From Candidatus Vogelbacteria bacterium CG10_big_fil_rev_8_21_14_0_10_51_16 (GTDB taxonomy: Bacteria; Patescibacteriota; Minisyncoccia; Phycocordibacterales; JACRKE01), in NCBI GenBank assembly GCA_002774795.1, contig PCYI01000025.1, positions 4,991 through 21,694 of the forward strand: DNA of 16,704 nucleotides, in the 5' to 3' direction. Under the pieces are notes generated by a model. That model saw nothing but the letters and a program-made list of their open reading frames with translations, had not been told where the DNA came from and did no database searches. Of the stretch, positions 1 through 6,404 are shown one piece after another. The translations under genes and the position numbers were made by a program. Every line of letters starts with the position of its first letter. Positions within the stretch are counted from its first letter, which is position 1.

Positions 1-25
1 AGAATTAGCAAAAATCAGGCATTAA

Positions 26-89
26 AAAAGGCGTGCGGGAATTGAAGATTTATGCCGCTACATACATCTCCAATCTCCGCACGCCTTTT
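26..89. repeat. 64-nt imperfect inverted repeat, terminator-like
   Basis: Bases 26-38 (AAAAGGCGTGCGG) are the perfect reverse complement of 77-89. The stem continues inward through 39-52 against 63-76 with three mismatches and a G-T pair, leaving a loop of about 10 nt. Read on the minus strand the stem is followed by six T, so it could end a minus-strand transcript. No convincing minus-strand gene lies directly to its right, so a repeat or mobile-element end is equally possible. Confidence 0.5.
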
Positions 90-552
90 GCCGCTCTGGG
101 AGTTCTTTTGTTTTCTTTACTCCGCGGGCTGGCAAAAATAGTGATGGTCGAGCTAACTGGTGGTGGCAGACATCCCTGGCTACCCGTCCTCAAGGGCGCA
201 CGCGCCCTGGGTGTGAGCGGGCGTCAACAGTCTTGCGCCGAGAACACCGAAGCAGAGGAAGGTAATGCTTCCGTGTAAAACCGGAAATGAGAGTGGAGCT
301 CTCTTTCGTACGGTTTCGGAACAATAAAGGACAATCGCAAAGGCGACATCTGCCGTGTGCTTCCAAAATCGCTAACTCTTCCATCACAACAAAGAACTAT
401 CTGTCCTATAGTATAAGGGACATGGTCAAGGACATGCAAGGGAGTTATCCACAGATGGTCTCAATATACTTATTGCCACATTCCTTCCTTGCAAGGAAAT
501 CATTCTCATGTACTGTGGTGGCAGACTAGGAACCTTAGAGGAAGGAGCCTCC
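90..552. other. Noncoding stretch with no recognised gene
   Basis: Open frames here are short, lack plausible starts and have low-complexity or Arg/Ser-rich translations typical of non-genes. Visible items: GTGGTGGCAGAC at about 160-171 and again at 514-525; an AGAGGAAGG...CCGTGT block at about 253-276 and again at 538-558; the palindrome TTCCTTGCAAGGAA at 485-498; and one perfect DnaA-box consensus (TTATCCACA) at 445-453. None of this identifies an RNA gene; I looked for RNase P, tmRNA and SRP RNA signatures and did not find them. Confidence 0.5.
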
Positions 553-882
553 GTGTGTCGAATGACAACACCTTCTGAATATCACCAAAATCAGTACTAC
601 GGCTACCCGCCACCGCGCGAGCTCGAGGCAGAGGGAGTCTGTGGGCGGGTGATTCCGCTTCTGGCTTTCTACCTCGTCCGACTCGTCCATGCATTAGTGG
701 TGGATCGCAACAGTCGACCGTGGCGGCCGACGAAGGGAGTTCGCATGCCGTCCATTATTCTCATGGCCTCGGGGGCATTCACTCTCTTTCTAGTTGCCGC
801 GACATTACACGGCTTACGCCGGCTAGCCTGTCTGCCGGCAACACTCGTGCGGGCCGCCATTCGCAAACTACGAGGCGAGTGA
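553..882 (+). CDS. Small hypothetical two-helix membrane protein
   Basis: Predicted 109-residue protein of unknown function. The GTG at 553 is chosen because GAAGGAG (541-547) sits 5 nt upstream. ATG 562 in the same frame would give 106 residues, and ATG 508, with AAGGA 10 nt upstream, would give 124. The N-terminus is polar and Tyr/Gln/Pro-rich. Two hydrophobic segments follow at about residues 33-50 and 66-86, separated by a basic linker, and the end is basic, so an inner-membrane location is likely. A GAAA-loop hairpin 18 nt past the stop supports a transcription unit. No family is recognised. Membrane-like segments also arise by chance in short GC-rich frames, so confidence is modest. Confidence 0.4.
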   Translation: MCRMTTPSEYHQNQYYGYPPPRELEAEGVCGRVIPLLAFYLVRLVHALVVDRNSRPWRPTKGVRMPSIILMASGAFTLFLVAATLHGLRRLACLPATLVRAAIRKLRGE

Positions 883-900
883 CTGCCCCGACTGCCACCA

Positions 901-924
901 GAGCCCGCCCGAAAGGACGGGCTC
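901..924. terminator. GAAA-tetraloop hairpin, possible terminator
   Basis: Ten-base arms 901-910 and 915-924 pair with one mismatch around a GAAA loop (a GNRA tetraloop). It lies 18 nt after the stop at 882. The following bases are only moderately T-rich, so it is a weak intrinsic terminator at best. Confidence 0.45.
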
Positions 925-973
925 GCCTACTTTATGTCAAAATGTTTCAGCGTTTCGCGATGTCGTTGCGGAT

Positions 974-1093
974 CAGACCGTCCAAAAACGGGTCCAGAAG
1001 CAAGGCTTCTTAATTCTTACAATAACTCATGTGGCTAATAGTAAAGACTTTTTACCACCGCAGAAGCCTTGCTTCTTGTTTTCGGACGGTCTG
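974..1093. repeat. Long inverted repeat (arms ~35 nt)
   Basis: Left arm 974-1010 (begins CAGACCGTCC, ends GAAGCAAGGCTTCT) and right arm 1062-1093 (begins AGAAGCCTTGCTTC, ends GGACGGTCTG) are near-perfect reverse complements with a small internal gap. A spacer of about 51 nt lies between them. The AGAAGC/GCTTCT portion is itself palindromic. There is no coding potential inside. It could be a nonautonomous element, a structured RNA or a recombination site. Confidence 0.65.
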
Positions 1094-1186
1094 AAACATA
1101 AAGCGCCCGGGGCTTCCGCTGAATCGATGGGTCGACCAGCAAGATGCCGCGGGCGCGGAAGGGGACACTGAAGCTAAATAGACTGT

Positions 1187-1320
1187 GGGTTACGAAATTG
1201 CCCCTCCCCCTGGCCAGGGGGAGGTTGGGAGGGGGTAGGTTGGTTGTATGTGGCTTAACCACAACCCCACCCTAACCCTCCCCTGGCCAGGGGAGGGAAA
1301 AAACTCGCATTTCGTAACTC
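1187..1320. repeat. 134-bp palindromic element, copy 1
   Basis: Terminal inverted repeats GGGTTACGAAAT (1187-1198) and ATTTCGTAACTC (1309-1320) enclose two separate perfect palindromes: a longer one centred on TGGCCA at about 1202-1223 and a shorter one at about 1277-1296. The inner flanks are also complementary (AGGTTGGGAGGGGG against CCCCACCCTAACC). The same structure with the same total length occurs at 5793-5926, and an enlarged inverted copy at 15227-15468. It has no ORF, so it is MITE-like or REP-like. Confidence 0.75.
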
Positions 1321-1341
1321 AAAGAAATAGACCATCGCGAA

Positions 1342-1929
1342 TCAGAACGGGGCGGTGCGAAAGCCGCAGTAACACATTCGAGCAAGCTGTTCGCCGTGGG
1401 AAAGCGCCATCTGCCCGTCGGGGCTCGTGAGGTGCGGGACGAGTTCATAGAGCCTCTGGGTGATATCCGGGATGGGGAGGTTGTCTCCGCCGTGGTTCTG
1501 GAGGGCCGCGCCCCCATCGAGCTTGGCGAGGGCCATCACCATCTTTACGAAAATCTCCACAATTGCCGCTGGAGCCGAAAACCCTTCTGCGAGGATACTT
1601 CCATTTGCCACGTATCGCGTGCAGTTCGTTGTTTCAGGGGCTATTCGTGTCAGGCTCAAGCCGGCTGGCACAATGACTCCCCTCTCGAGCTCCGGGCCGA
1701 TTGTCTCACGAAAGTCGTGGATACTCGTGCCTCGCAAGTAAATGGTAGCCTCGACCCTGCCTCTGAACTCTTCGAAGGTCACCTTCGCTATGGAGATGAC
1801 CGACGACGGCGACATCGGGCCATGGTAAACGAGAGCTGTCGGCATGCCGTCCGTTTTCCGCCAGTGCTCATTCCTTCCAAAATCAAACTCCACGAACGTC
1901 TTTGGGACAACCTTCGGGATAACACACAT
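1342..1929 (-). CDS. Hypothetical protein, 195 aa
   Basis: I do not recognise this protein. The start is placed at ATG 1929 because GGGAGG at about 1937-1942 on the coding strand lies about 7 nt upstream; an in-frame TTG at 1935 would be too close to that site. The translation has no signal peptide or membrane segment. It alternates short hydrophobic strands (about residues 30-60 and 85-110) with a predicted helix near residues 121-138 (AAIVEIFVKMVMALAKL), and ends Cys/Phe-rich. A soluble mixed alpha/beta protein is likely. The opposite-strand frame is open for a similar length but has an implausible Arg/Cys/His composition and no ribosome-binding site. Downstream lies palindromic element copy 1, which could stop transcription. 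Confidence 0.6.
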   Translation of the reverse strand: MCVIPKVVPKTFVEFDFGRNEHWRKTDGMPTALVYHGPMSPSSVISIAKVTFEEFRGRVEATIYLRGTSIHDFRETIGPELERGVIVPAGLSLTRIAPETTNCTRYVANGSILAEGFSAPAAIVEIFVKMVMALAKLDGGAALQNHGGDNLPIPDITQRLYELVPHLTSPDGQMALSHGEQLARMCYCGFRTAPF

Positions 1930-2063
1930 TTCCAATCCTCCCGGCCGGATTAGTGGCCTGTAAAGTCCTTAGTGAGAGCATTGTCCGGCGCCCCGCCGTT
2001 GCCCCACCTGTACTGCTGGCATCCTACCCCAAGCCGCCTCCGCTGGCAACCACACACACCTCT

Positions 2064-2097
2064 GCAAAGTTCAACTTTACGTAAAGTTGAACTTTGC
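2064..2097. repeat. Perfect 34-bp palindrome upstream of the RAYT
   Basis: GCAAAGTTCAACTTTAC is followed directly by its exact reverse complement with no loop. It ends 14 nt before the RAYT start and contains the likely -35 box of that gene. A sister palindrome with the same 32-bp core lies 34 nt past the RAYT stop, as expected for REP/BIME-like sites recognised by RAYT transposases. Confidence 0.85.
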
Positions 2098-2103
2098 TAT
2101 AAT
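2076..2103 (+). promoter_or_regulatory. Promoter of the RAYT gene, inside the palindrome
   Basis: TTTACG (2076-2081) and TATAAT (2098-2103) are 16 nt apart. The -10 box is a perfect consensus directly abutting the palindrome. Initiation about 7 nt after it would place the RNA start at or next to the ATG at 2112, predicting a leaderless or nearly leaderless mRNA. No Shine-Dalgarno sequence is visible. Binding or hairpin formation at the palindrome could therefore affect transcription. Confidence 0.6.
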
Positions 2104-2111
2104 GATTAATT

Positions 2112-2789
2112 ATGGACAGGCCACCAATAGAACTGAATACCTTTCATCACATCTACAACCGCGGGGTAGACAAAAGAAAGGTTTTTATGGACGACAAAGA
2201 CAGGAAGCTCTTCCTAAAATATCTCAATATCCTAAATGATCAGGATGCTGACAGCCCATCCAGACTGAACGTCGCTGAAGAGCCTGAAAGTCAGCCTGGC
2301 CGGAACAGGCTTACTGATATCGTTTGCTTTTGCTTGATGGACAATCATTTTCATTTTCTGTTACATGAATCTTTCGCGGGTGGGATCAGTAAGTTTATGC
2401 AACGCCTGGGCACTGCTTACACGCTATACTTCAACGAAAAATACGAGCGCAGTGGGGCCTTGTTTCAAGGAAGATACAAAAGTAAAGAAATCGATGACGA
2501 AAACTATCTGATGGGTGTCGTCGACTACATCCACTGCAACCCGACCAAGCCCTCAAGCAAAGATGTTGGTGACAAAAAAGAGTATCGCATCCGAAACAGT
2601 GAGTCTGATCTGGGGCGGTTGGAAAAGTACCGCTGGTCAAGCTTCCACTCTTTTTGCAACAGGGGAGAGTACGACGCATTAGTAAACCCTGAAGTCTTGA
2701 AAGACTATTTAGAGATGCCGAAAGATTACCGCCAGTGGCTCCGAGAAGAACACGACCTGGAAGACGGCCGCGACTACCTCATCGACTAA
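2112..2789 (+). CDS. REP-associated tyrosine transposase (RAYT, Y1/HUH superfamily)
   Basis: A 225-residue single-strand DNA transposase-like protein. The IS200-like Y1 core is clear. It starts with an N-terminal strand containing FHHIYNRG; the HUH metal-binding motif is N-H-F-H-F-L-L (His79, His81). The helix and turn YFNEKYERSGALFQGRYK (about 106-123) is typical of RAYTs, and the catalytic tyrosine is probably Tyr139 in DYIHCNPTK, followed by the W-S-S-F motif near residues 175-178. Y1 enzymes nick single-stranded hairpins through a 5' phosphotyrosine link. The gene is bracketed by two perfect 34-bp palindromes that are its likely substrates. RAYTs are usually single-copy, domesticated or slow-moving genes associated with scattered REP palindromes. 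All core motifs are intact, so it is probably active or recently so. Confidence 0.92.
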   Translation: MDRPPIELNTFHHIYNRGVDKRKVFMDDKDRKLFLKYLNILNDQDADSPSRLNVAEEPESQPGRNRLTDIVCFCLMDNHFHFLLHESFAGGISKFMQRLGTAYTLYFNEKYERSGALFQGRYKSKEIDDENYLMGVVDYIHCNPTKPSSKDVGDKKEYRIRNSESDLGRLEKYRWSSFHSFCNRGEYDALVNPEVLKDYLEMPKDYRQWLREEHDLEDGRDYLID

Positions 2790-2822
2790 GTAAAGTTTGA
2801 ACGCCTCTGCCGGCCTTCCCCC

Positions 2823-2856
2823 GTAAAGTTCAACTTTACGTAAAGTTGAACTTTAC
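2823..2856. repeat. Perfect 34-bp palindrome downstream of the RAYT
   Basis: GTAAAGTTCAACTTTAC is followed by its exact reverse complement. It is identical to the upstream palindrome apart from the outer base pairs. A partial copy (GTAAAGTTTGAAC) at about 2791-2803 starts right after the RAYT stop, hinting at a third, decayed unit. Confidence 0.85.
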
Positions 2857-2885
2857 AGGTTAAGCAAACACAGCAGGGGTCTTCG

Positions 2886-2925
2886 CGCAAAAACAAACCG
2901 CCCCCGAGCTTGAATAGCCGGGGGC
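2886..2925 (-). terminator. Intrinsic terminator for the 843-aa membrane protein gene
   Basis: On the minus strand, GCCCCCG/CGGGGGC arms (2919-2925 and 2900-2906, extended inward by three pairs past a bulge) are followed by GGTTTGTTTTTGC, a fair T-rich tail. A second perfect 10-bp hairpin with a four-base loop (2953-2976) lies between it and the gene end at 3072, so termination may be in tandem. Confidence 0.65.
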
Positions 2926-2952
2926 ACAGACGAAGAGCGGGCAAGCGCAAAG

Positions 2953-2976
2953 ATGCCGCCTCGGGGGAGGCGGCAT
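2953..2976. repeat. Perfect 10-bp hairpin, four-base loop
   Basis: ATGCCGCCTC (2953-2962) pairs perfectly with GAGGCGGCAT (2967-2976) around GGGG. On the minus strand it is followed by CTTTGCG. It probably belongs to the 3' end of the minus-strand transcript from the gene ending at 3072. Confidence 0.6.
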
Positions 2977-3071
2977 GGAAGAATGGAAGAGAGGGCGAAC
3001 GGCCGAACGGTCGTTGAGCCGTTCGCGAAAGCTCTTCAAATTGGAAAGAATCTGGGTGGTGTGGGGGCTGA

Positions 3072-5603
3072 CTACTTCTCGATCAAGGCCTCGGCGATGG
3101 CGGGATTGAGGCGGCCTTCGGCGACCAGCCGCCTGATGTAGGCTTGTAAACTGGACGTGGATATGTTGCTCATGCGGAGCTTCATCGCCTGCCCAGCCTC
3201 CTCGTTAGTCATCTGACCTTGCTTAACGAGAGCCTCGAGGCTCGCGCCGAATTCTCTGACAAACGTCGGCGTCCACCAGCCACCTGGGGGTTTGAACTGC
3301 TCCCCCGCCTGCCGGAGCTTGCGGAGTTCGGTGGCCGTGAGATCGTAGCTCACGTTGCCATCTTCGCCTCGATAGACGAAACGCACCTCGAACCGGGTCG
3401 GGTCGTCCCTCGCGATGAGGAATCTCGGGGAGGCACCCACGAGGTACTCGAGCTCCGGAGGGAGGGGTAGCTCGGCCCCGCCGCCCGCGCGGTAGAGCGA
3501 TGGGCGACTGCCGCCCGCCACTCCGAGCCAGATAGCCTGGTGCCAGGCGGCCACGTCTGGGCATTCGCCCTCGTGGTCGCCATGCATGGCCTCATGGTAA
3601 CATCGGCCGGCAACAGGGCCGGCATACTTCGGCGCGTCGCCGAGGTAGCCACCCATCTGAGACTTGTGGGACTCTGGCTCCACCTTCGACCCCTTCACCT
3701 GTTCACGCTCGGAGCAGTGCTCCTCACCGATGTAGTGCGACTCGGGGCCGTTGACTAGGCACGAGTCGCAATAAAGGCCGGAGCTCTTCCAGTAATGCCC
3801 GTGGCCGCCCCCGTGATCGCACCAATCTTGATCGGGGCATCGGCCGTTTGCATGGCCGAGGTCGCTGTCGTGCTTGCACGGCGGGGGCGCGGGGCGCTTC
3901 ACAGATGGGAAGACAATGAGCTTGTGCTCGTCGATGGATCCCGCGCCGGCAGAGGGACCCCAGATGGCCGGCGGCTCGCCGGAGAATGGCTTCGCGCGCC
4001 CTGGTATGTCCACCATTCCCTCGCCCTGACGACTCCTGTTGGCCATTTCGGCCTTGCTCGGCACGTGATACGGGGCCCGTTGCCCGGCCTCCGCATGGTG
4101 CATGGCGCCAGTGGCCTCCGGCTCTCTGTGGTGATTGTGCCAGCCCACAATGGGACAGCCCATCTCACAGTTCACGCCTTGCCCGGTGGTGGGCGCAGGT
4201 TCCGTCTTGGCGAAGTTCACCTTCACCAGTCGGACCTTGTCCCACTGGATATGGGTGGAGACACCCATGGCGGCGTTCTGCTCTTCTTGCAGGGCCATGC
4301 CGGCCAGATTGCTCTCCAGCATTTCCGGATTGAGGCGCTTCGGCAATTCCTTGGCGAGGTACTGCCGTAGGCCCGCCTGCCAGTCGGCGAGGGCCACCTT
4401 GTGGGCGGCCTCCGCGAGGGAGACCTCGGGAGTCCCCGCCGCCATGCGCGTGTCGGGGGCCATGGGCGGCTCGCCCAACTCATTGACAGCGCTCGAAAGC
4501 GCTACCGTGAGCTCGCGAGAGACGATGGCGTTCACCCTTGCGTGGGTGGCCGCGTAGTCGTCCGCGAACGAGGCCCCATTCTCCTCGAGCTTGAGCATCC
4601 GCTCGATGCCGTGCGCCGTGTGCCGGAGAGGCACATGAGCGTAGGCGCGGACGTTGTACTCGCCCAGACGGGCGAAGCCGTCCGTGGAGCAGTGGCCTGT
4701 CCGGCCATCTCCCTCGGCGATCTCTCCTGCCGTCTTGCGACAGCAGGTGGGAGTTGCCGTGATGACCCGCGACGACAGGGCAACCGTGGTTGCCTTCCAG
4801 CCGGGGGCCTCCTCAACCACTTCATAGTGGCCACGAGCATGCTCCACGACGATGAATATTCCGTCGTGAAAGCCGAAGGCCAGAAAGCAGAGCGTAACCA
4901 GGACCGTGCCGTAGTAAACTTTTCGCCACACCCAAGCCGGGAGAACGAATGACACATCTTCCCCGGCCTCTCTCTCTTTGCAGAGTACCCACTGGACCAC
5001 AGCAAGAAACACTAATGCGGAGAATGAAACCAGGACGAGAACAGACCAGTCAGACTGTGTGGCCAGATTCCAGTCGCTGGAGGCGATGTCCGCGAACACG
5101 AAAGCCACCAGCGACCCGATGAAGCAGAGGAAATAGCCGGTGGCCTGCCTCGAGGTCGGGAAACCGTCGTTCGGCGACCTCTCGGCGCCTTCGCCTGTTG
5201 CGACAGGTTCGCCGCTATCCTTGTAGGCGAGGCGGGCGGCCAACCACTCGCGGAGCGGGATGAACACCCGTCCGCGACCGGCGGCCAAGACCGCGAGGCG
5301 GCGCTGTTCGGCGATGGCCTCCTCGGCCGCCGCCTTGAACTCCCCGCCCGAAGACATGGGGCTTTCGCCACTGTCGCTCGCACTCTCGACATCGCCCTTG
5401 GCAACCTGCATCCACTCGCTCCAGCCTTCCGCGGAGACGACGCCTCCGGTGAGGCCGAAGAAGACCCGGGCCTTCCAGGTGCCCTTACGGGCCGCTCCCC
5501 GGCACCAGCCGAAGAACCCCATGCGCCACGCCGTGACGGCGAGCGCGATGGCCAGCAACGACCAGAACCAAACCGCGTAGAATCCGAGAATCGTATCGTA
5601 CAT
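3072..5603 (-). CDS. Large multi-helix membrane protein with duplicated Cys/His motif
   Basis: Predicted 843 residues; function unknown. ATG 5603 is chosen over TTG 5624 because AAAGGTGG lies about 10 nt upstream of the ATG, behind a promoter at 5685-5714. Hydrophobic helices lie at about residues 5-26, 155-175, 186-207 and 229-253. Residues 254-465 form a helix-rich region whose layout (DG...V...Y.V strand, long helix, then a strand near HIQWDKVRLVKVNF) loosely recalls an SPFH/band-7 domain; this is speculative. Residues 576-681 are Cys/His-rich and contain two copies of C-x-H-x10-C-P-D (Cys576/His578/Cys589 and Cys668/His670/Cys681), with CxxC at 612-615, likely binding zinc. The C-terminal 50 residues are helical. 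It is transcribed alone. Confidence 0.8.
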   Translation of the reverse strand: MYDTILGFYAVWFWSLLAIALAVTAWRMGFFGWCRGAARKGTWKARVFFGLTGGVVSAEGWSEWMQVAKGDVESASDSGESPMSSGGEFKAAAEEAIAEQRRLAVLAAGRGRVFIPLREWLAARLAYKDSGEPVATGEGAERSPNDGFPTSRQATGYFLCFIGSLVAFVFADIASSDWNLATQSDWSVLVLVSFSALVFLAVVQWVLCKEREAGEDVSFVLPAWVWRKVYYGTVLVTLCFLAFGFHDGIFIVVEHARGHYEVVEEAPGWKATTVALSSRVITATPTCCRKTAGEIAEGDGRTGHCSTDGFARLGEYNVRAYAHVPLRHTAHGIERMLKLEENGASFADDYAATHARVNAIVSRELTVALSSAVNELGEPPMAPDTRMAAGTPEVSLAEAAHKVALADWQAGLRQYLAKELPKRLNPEMLESNLAGMALQEEQNAAMGVSTHIQWDKVRLVKVNFAKTEPAPTTGQGVNCEMGCPIVGWHNHHREPEATGAMHHAEAGQRAPYHVPSKAEMANRSRQGEGMVDIPGRAKPFSGEPPAIWGPSAGAGSIDEHKLIVFPSVKRPAPPPCKHDSDLGHANGRCPDQDWCDHGGGHGHYWKSSGLYCDSCLVNGPESHYIGEEHCSEREQVKGSKVEPESHKSQMGGYLGDAPKYAGPVAGRCYHEAMHGDHEGECPDVAAWHQAIWLGVAGGSRPSLYRAGGGAELPLPPELEYLVGASPRFLIARDDPTRFEVRFVYRGEDGNVSYDLTATELRKLRQAGEQFKPPGGWWTPTFVREFGASLEALVKQGQMTNEEAGQAMKLRMSNISTSSLQAYIRRLVAEGRLNPAIAEALIEK

Positions 5604-5631
5604 AACCCAAACACCACCTTTCAAGGAACTT

Positions 5632-5646
5632 GCCCCGTTTCGGGGC
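5632..5646. promoter_or_regulatory. Small GC hairpin in the 5' leader of the 843-aa gene
   Basis: GCCCC-GAAAC-GGGGC on the minus strand forms a 5-bp hairpin about 20 nt upstream of the Shine-Dalgarno sequence, within the roughly 75-nt leader predicted from the promoter. It could affect translation or mRNA stability; no riboswitch class is recognised. Confidence 0.3.
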
Positions 5647-5684
5647 TTACAGGTGCGCGACTATCGCTCACCTTGACTGTTATT

Positions 5685-5714
5685 AGTATATCATGTGGCG
5701 TAGTGGTTTGGCAA
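5685..5714 (-). promoter_or_regulatory. Promoter for the 843-aa membrane protein gene
   Basis: On the minus strand TTGCCA (5714-5709, 5 of 6 consensus) and TATACT (5690-5685, 5 of 6) are separated by 18 nt. This predicts an RNA start near 5678 and a leader of about 75 nt that carries the hairpin and the AAAGGTGG ribosome-binding site. Confidence 0.65.
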
Positions 5715-5764
5715 GAGCCTAAATCCAGCAGTGAATTAGAGCACTGTTGCTGGGTTAATCCTAT

Positions 5765-6056
5765 GTGTAACCCCTCACACCCTGAGTCTATAGAATTACA
5801 AAATGGCTCCTCCCCCTGGCCAGGGGGAGGTTGGGAGGGGGTAGATTGCAGAAATACGGCCAAAAATCTACCCCGCCCTAGCCCTCCCCTGGCCAGGGGA
5901 GGGAAAAAACTCGCATTTCGTAACTCAAGGCCTGAGTATGTCGTCCCGGCCCCTTATTTGGTACGGGGTAAACTCCGGCCGGCCTGCCTACCGCAGGCAG
6001 GCCGTTCTGCAACGGGATGACACTCGCGAGAAGCGAGAAGTGTGAGGGGGGGTTAC
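5765..6056. repeat. Composite repeat region bounded by GTGTGAGGGG-type inverted repeats
   Basis: GTGTAACCCCTCACA at about 5765-5779 is the near reverse complement of the TGTGAGGGGGGGTTAC stretch at about 6041-6056. Between them lie palindromic element copy 2 (5793-5926), a perfect 9-bp hairpin GGCCTGCCT/AGGCAGGCC (5981-6003) and the repeat-like flanks GTCGTCCCG (5940-5948) and CGGGATGAC. The block separates the divergent promoters of the 843-aa gene and rpsO. No ORF in it looks real. Confidence 0.5.
5793..5926. repeat. 134-bp palindromic element, copy 2
   Basis: Same layout and exactly the same length as copy 1: ends GAATTACAAAAT and ATTTCGTAACTC, a long TGGCCA-centred palindrome at about 5809-5830, GTTGGGAGGGGGTAG, a variable middle, then a short palindrome at about 5883-5903 and GGGAAAAAACTCGC. 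The middle section (about 5845-5866) differs from copy 1, while both palindrome blocks and the right end are conserved. The left terminal repeat has two changes. Confidence 0.75.
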
Positions 6057-6067
6057 TCCTCTGTAGT

Positions 6068-6096
6068 TTGCGCAGTAGATAGTATTGTGCTACAAT
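6068..6096 (+). promoter_or_regulatory. rpsO promoter
   Basis: TTGCGC (6068-6073) and TACAAT (6091-6096, 5 of 6) with a 17-nt spacer. The predicted RNA start (about 6103) is nearly at the ATG at 6105, and no Shine-Dalgarno sequence precedes it, so rpsO is probably translated from a leaderless mRNA. Confidence 0.6.
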
Positions 6097-6104
6097 AAGA
6101 TATT

Positions 6105-6371
6105 ATGTTAAGTGTCAAGAAAAAAGAGGGGGTTATAGCGAAGGTGCGCCTGCACGACAAGGACACTGGCTCTTCGGCCGCGCAGGTGGGTATTTTGACG
6201 GAGCGCATCGCCGAGCTTACCCGCCATTTGAAGAAAAACAAGAAAGATGTTCACTCCCGTAGGGGCCTTTTGCAGATGGTGGCCGACCGGCGCACTCATT
6301 TGAAGTATTTACAGAAAAACAATGTCGCAAGCTACGACAAGGTTGTGAAAAAATTGGGTTTGCGAGCGTAA
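6105..6371 (+). CDS. rpsO: 30S ribosomal protein S15
   Basis: 88 residues, the normal S15 size (about 89). S15 binds the central domain of 16S rRNA early in 30S assembly and contributes to a bridge with the 50S subunit. The hallmark segments are present: DTGSSAAQVGILTERI (about 20-35), HLKKNKKDVHSRRGLLQMVADRR (about 41-63) and LKYLQKNNVASYDKVVKKLGLR at the C-terminus. The gene has its own promoter, which lies only about 9 nt from the ATG, and a strong terminator. In many bacteria rpsO precedes pnp and S15 represses its own translation through its mRNA leader; here a leader is essentially absent, so that type of control is unlikely. pnp follows one gene further on. Confidence 0.98.
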   Translation: MLSVKKKEGVIAKVRLHDKDTGSSAAQVGILTERIAELTRHLKKNKKDVHSRRGLLQMVADRRTHLKYLQKNNVASYDKVVKKLGLRA

Positions 6372-6401
6372 AAAACATCCCCAGTTGTGGGGTGTTTTTT
6401 T
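6370..6401 (+). terminator. Rho-independent terminator of rpsO
   Basis: AAAAAACATCCCCA, a short GTTG loop and TGGGGTGTTTTTTT form a stem ending in a seven-T run, beginning within the TAA stop. It should insulate rpsO from the NYN-pnp cluster. Confidence 0.9.
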
Positions 6402-6404
6402 ATA

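Noticed and set aside
33..278. 81-codon frame starting with GTG at the left edge
   Set aside because: Its first part is the 26-89 hairpin, and there is no ribosome-binding site or recognisable protein.
445..453. Perfect DnaA box TTATCCACA as a replication origin mark
   Set aside because: A single 9-mer is not rare in 16.7 kb, and no cluster of boxes, AT-rich unwinding region or dnaA/dnaN gene is nearby.
1396..1953. Plus-strand open frame of 185 codons opposite the 195-aa minus-strand gene
   Set aside because: Composition is Arg/His/Cys-rich and protein-unlike, with no ribosome-binding site. The minus strand has a good Shine-Dalgarno sequence and ordinary composition.
3795..4370. Long plus-strand frame inside the 843-aa gene
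   Set aside because: GC-rich shadow of the minus-strand gene, which alone has a promoter, ribosome-binding site, coherent membrane helices and terminators.
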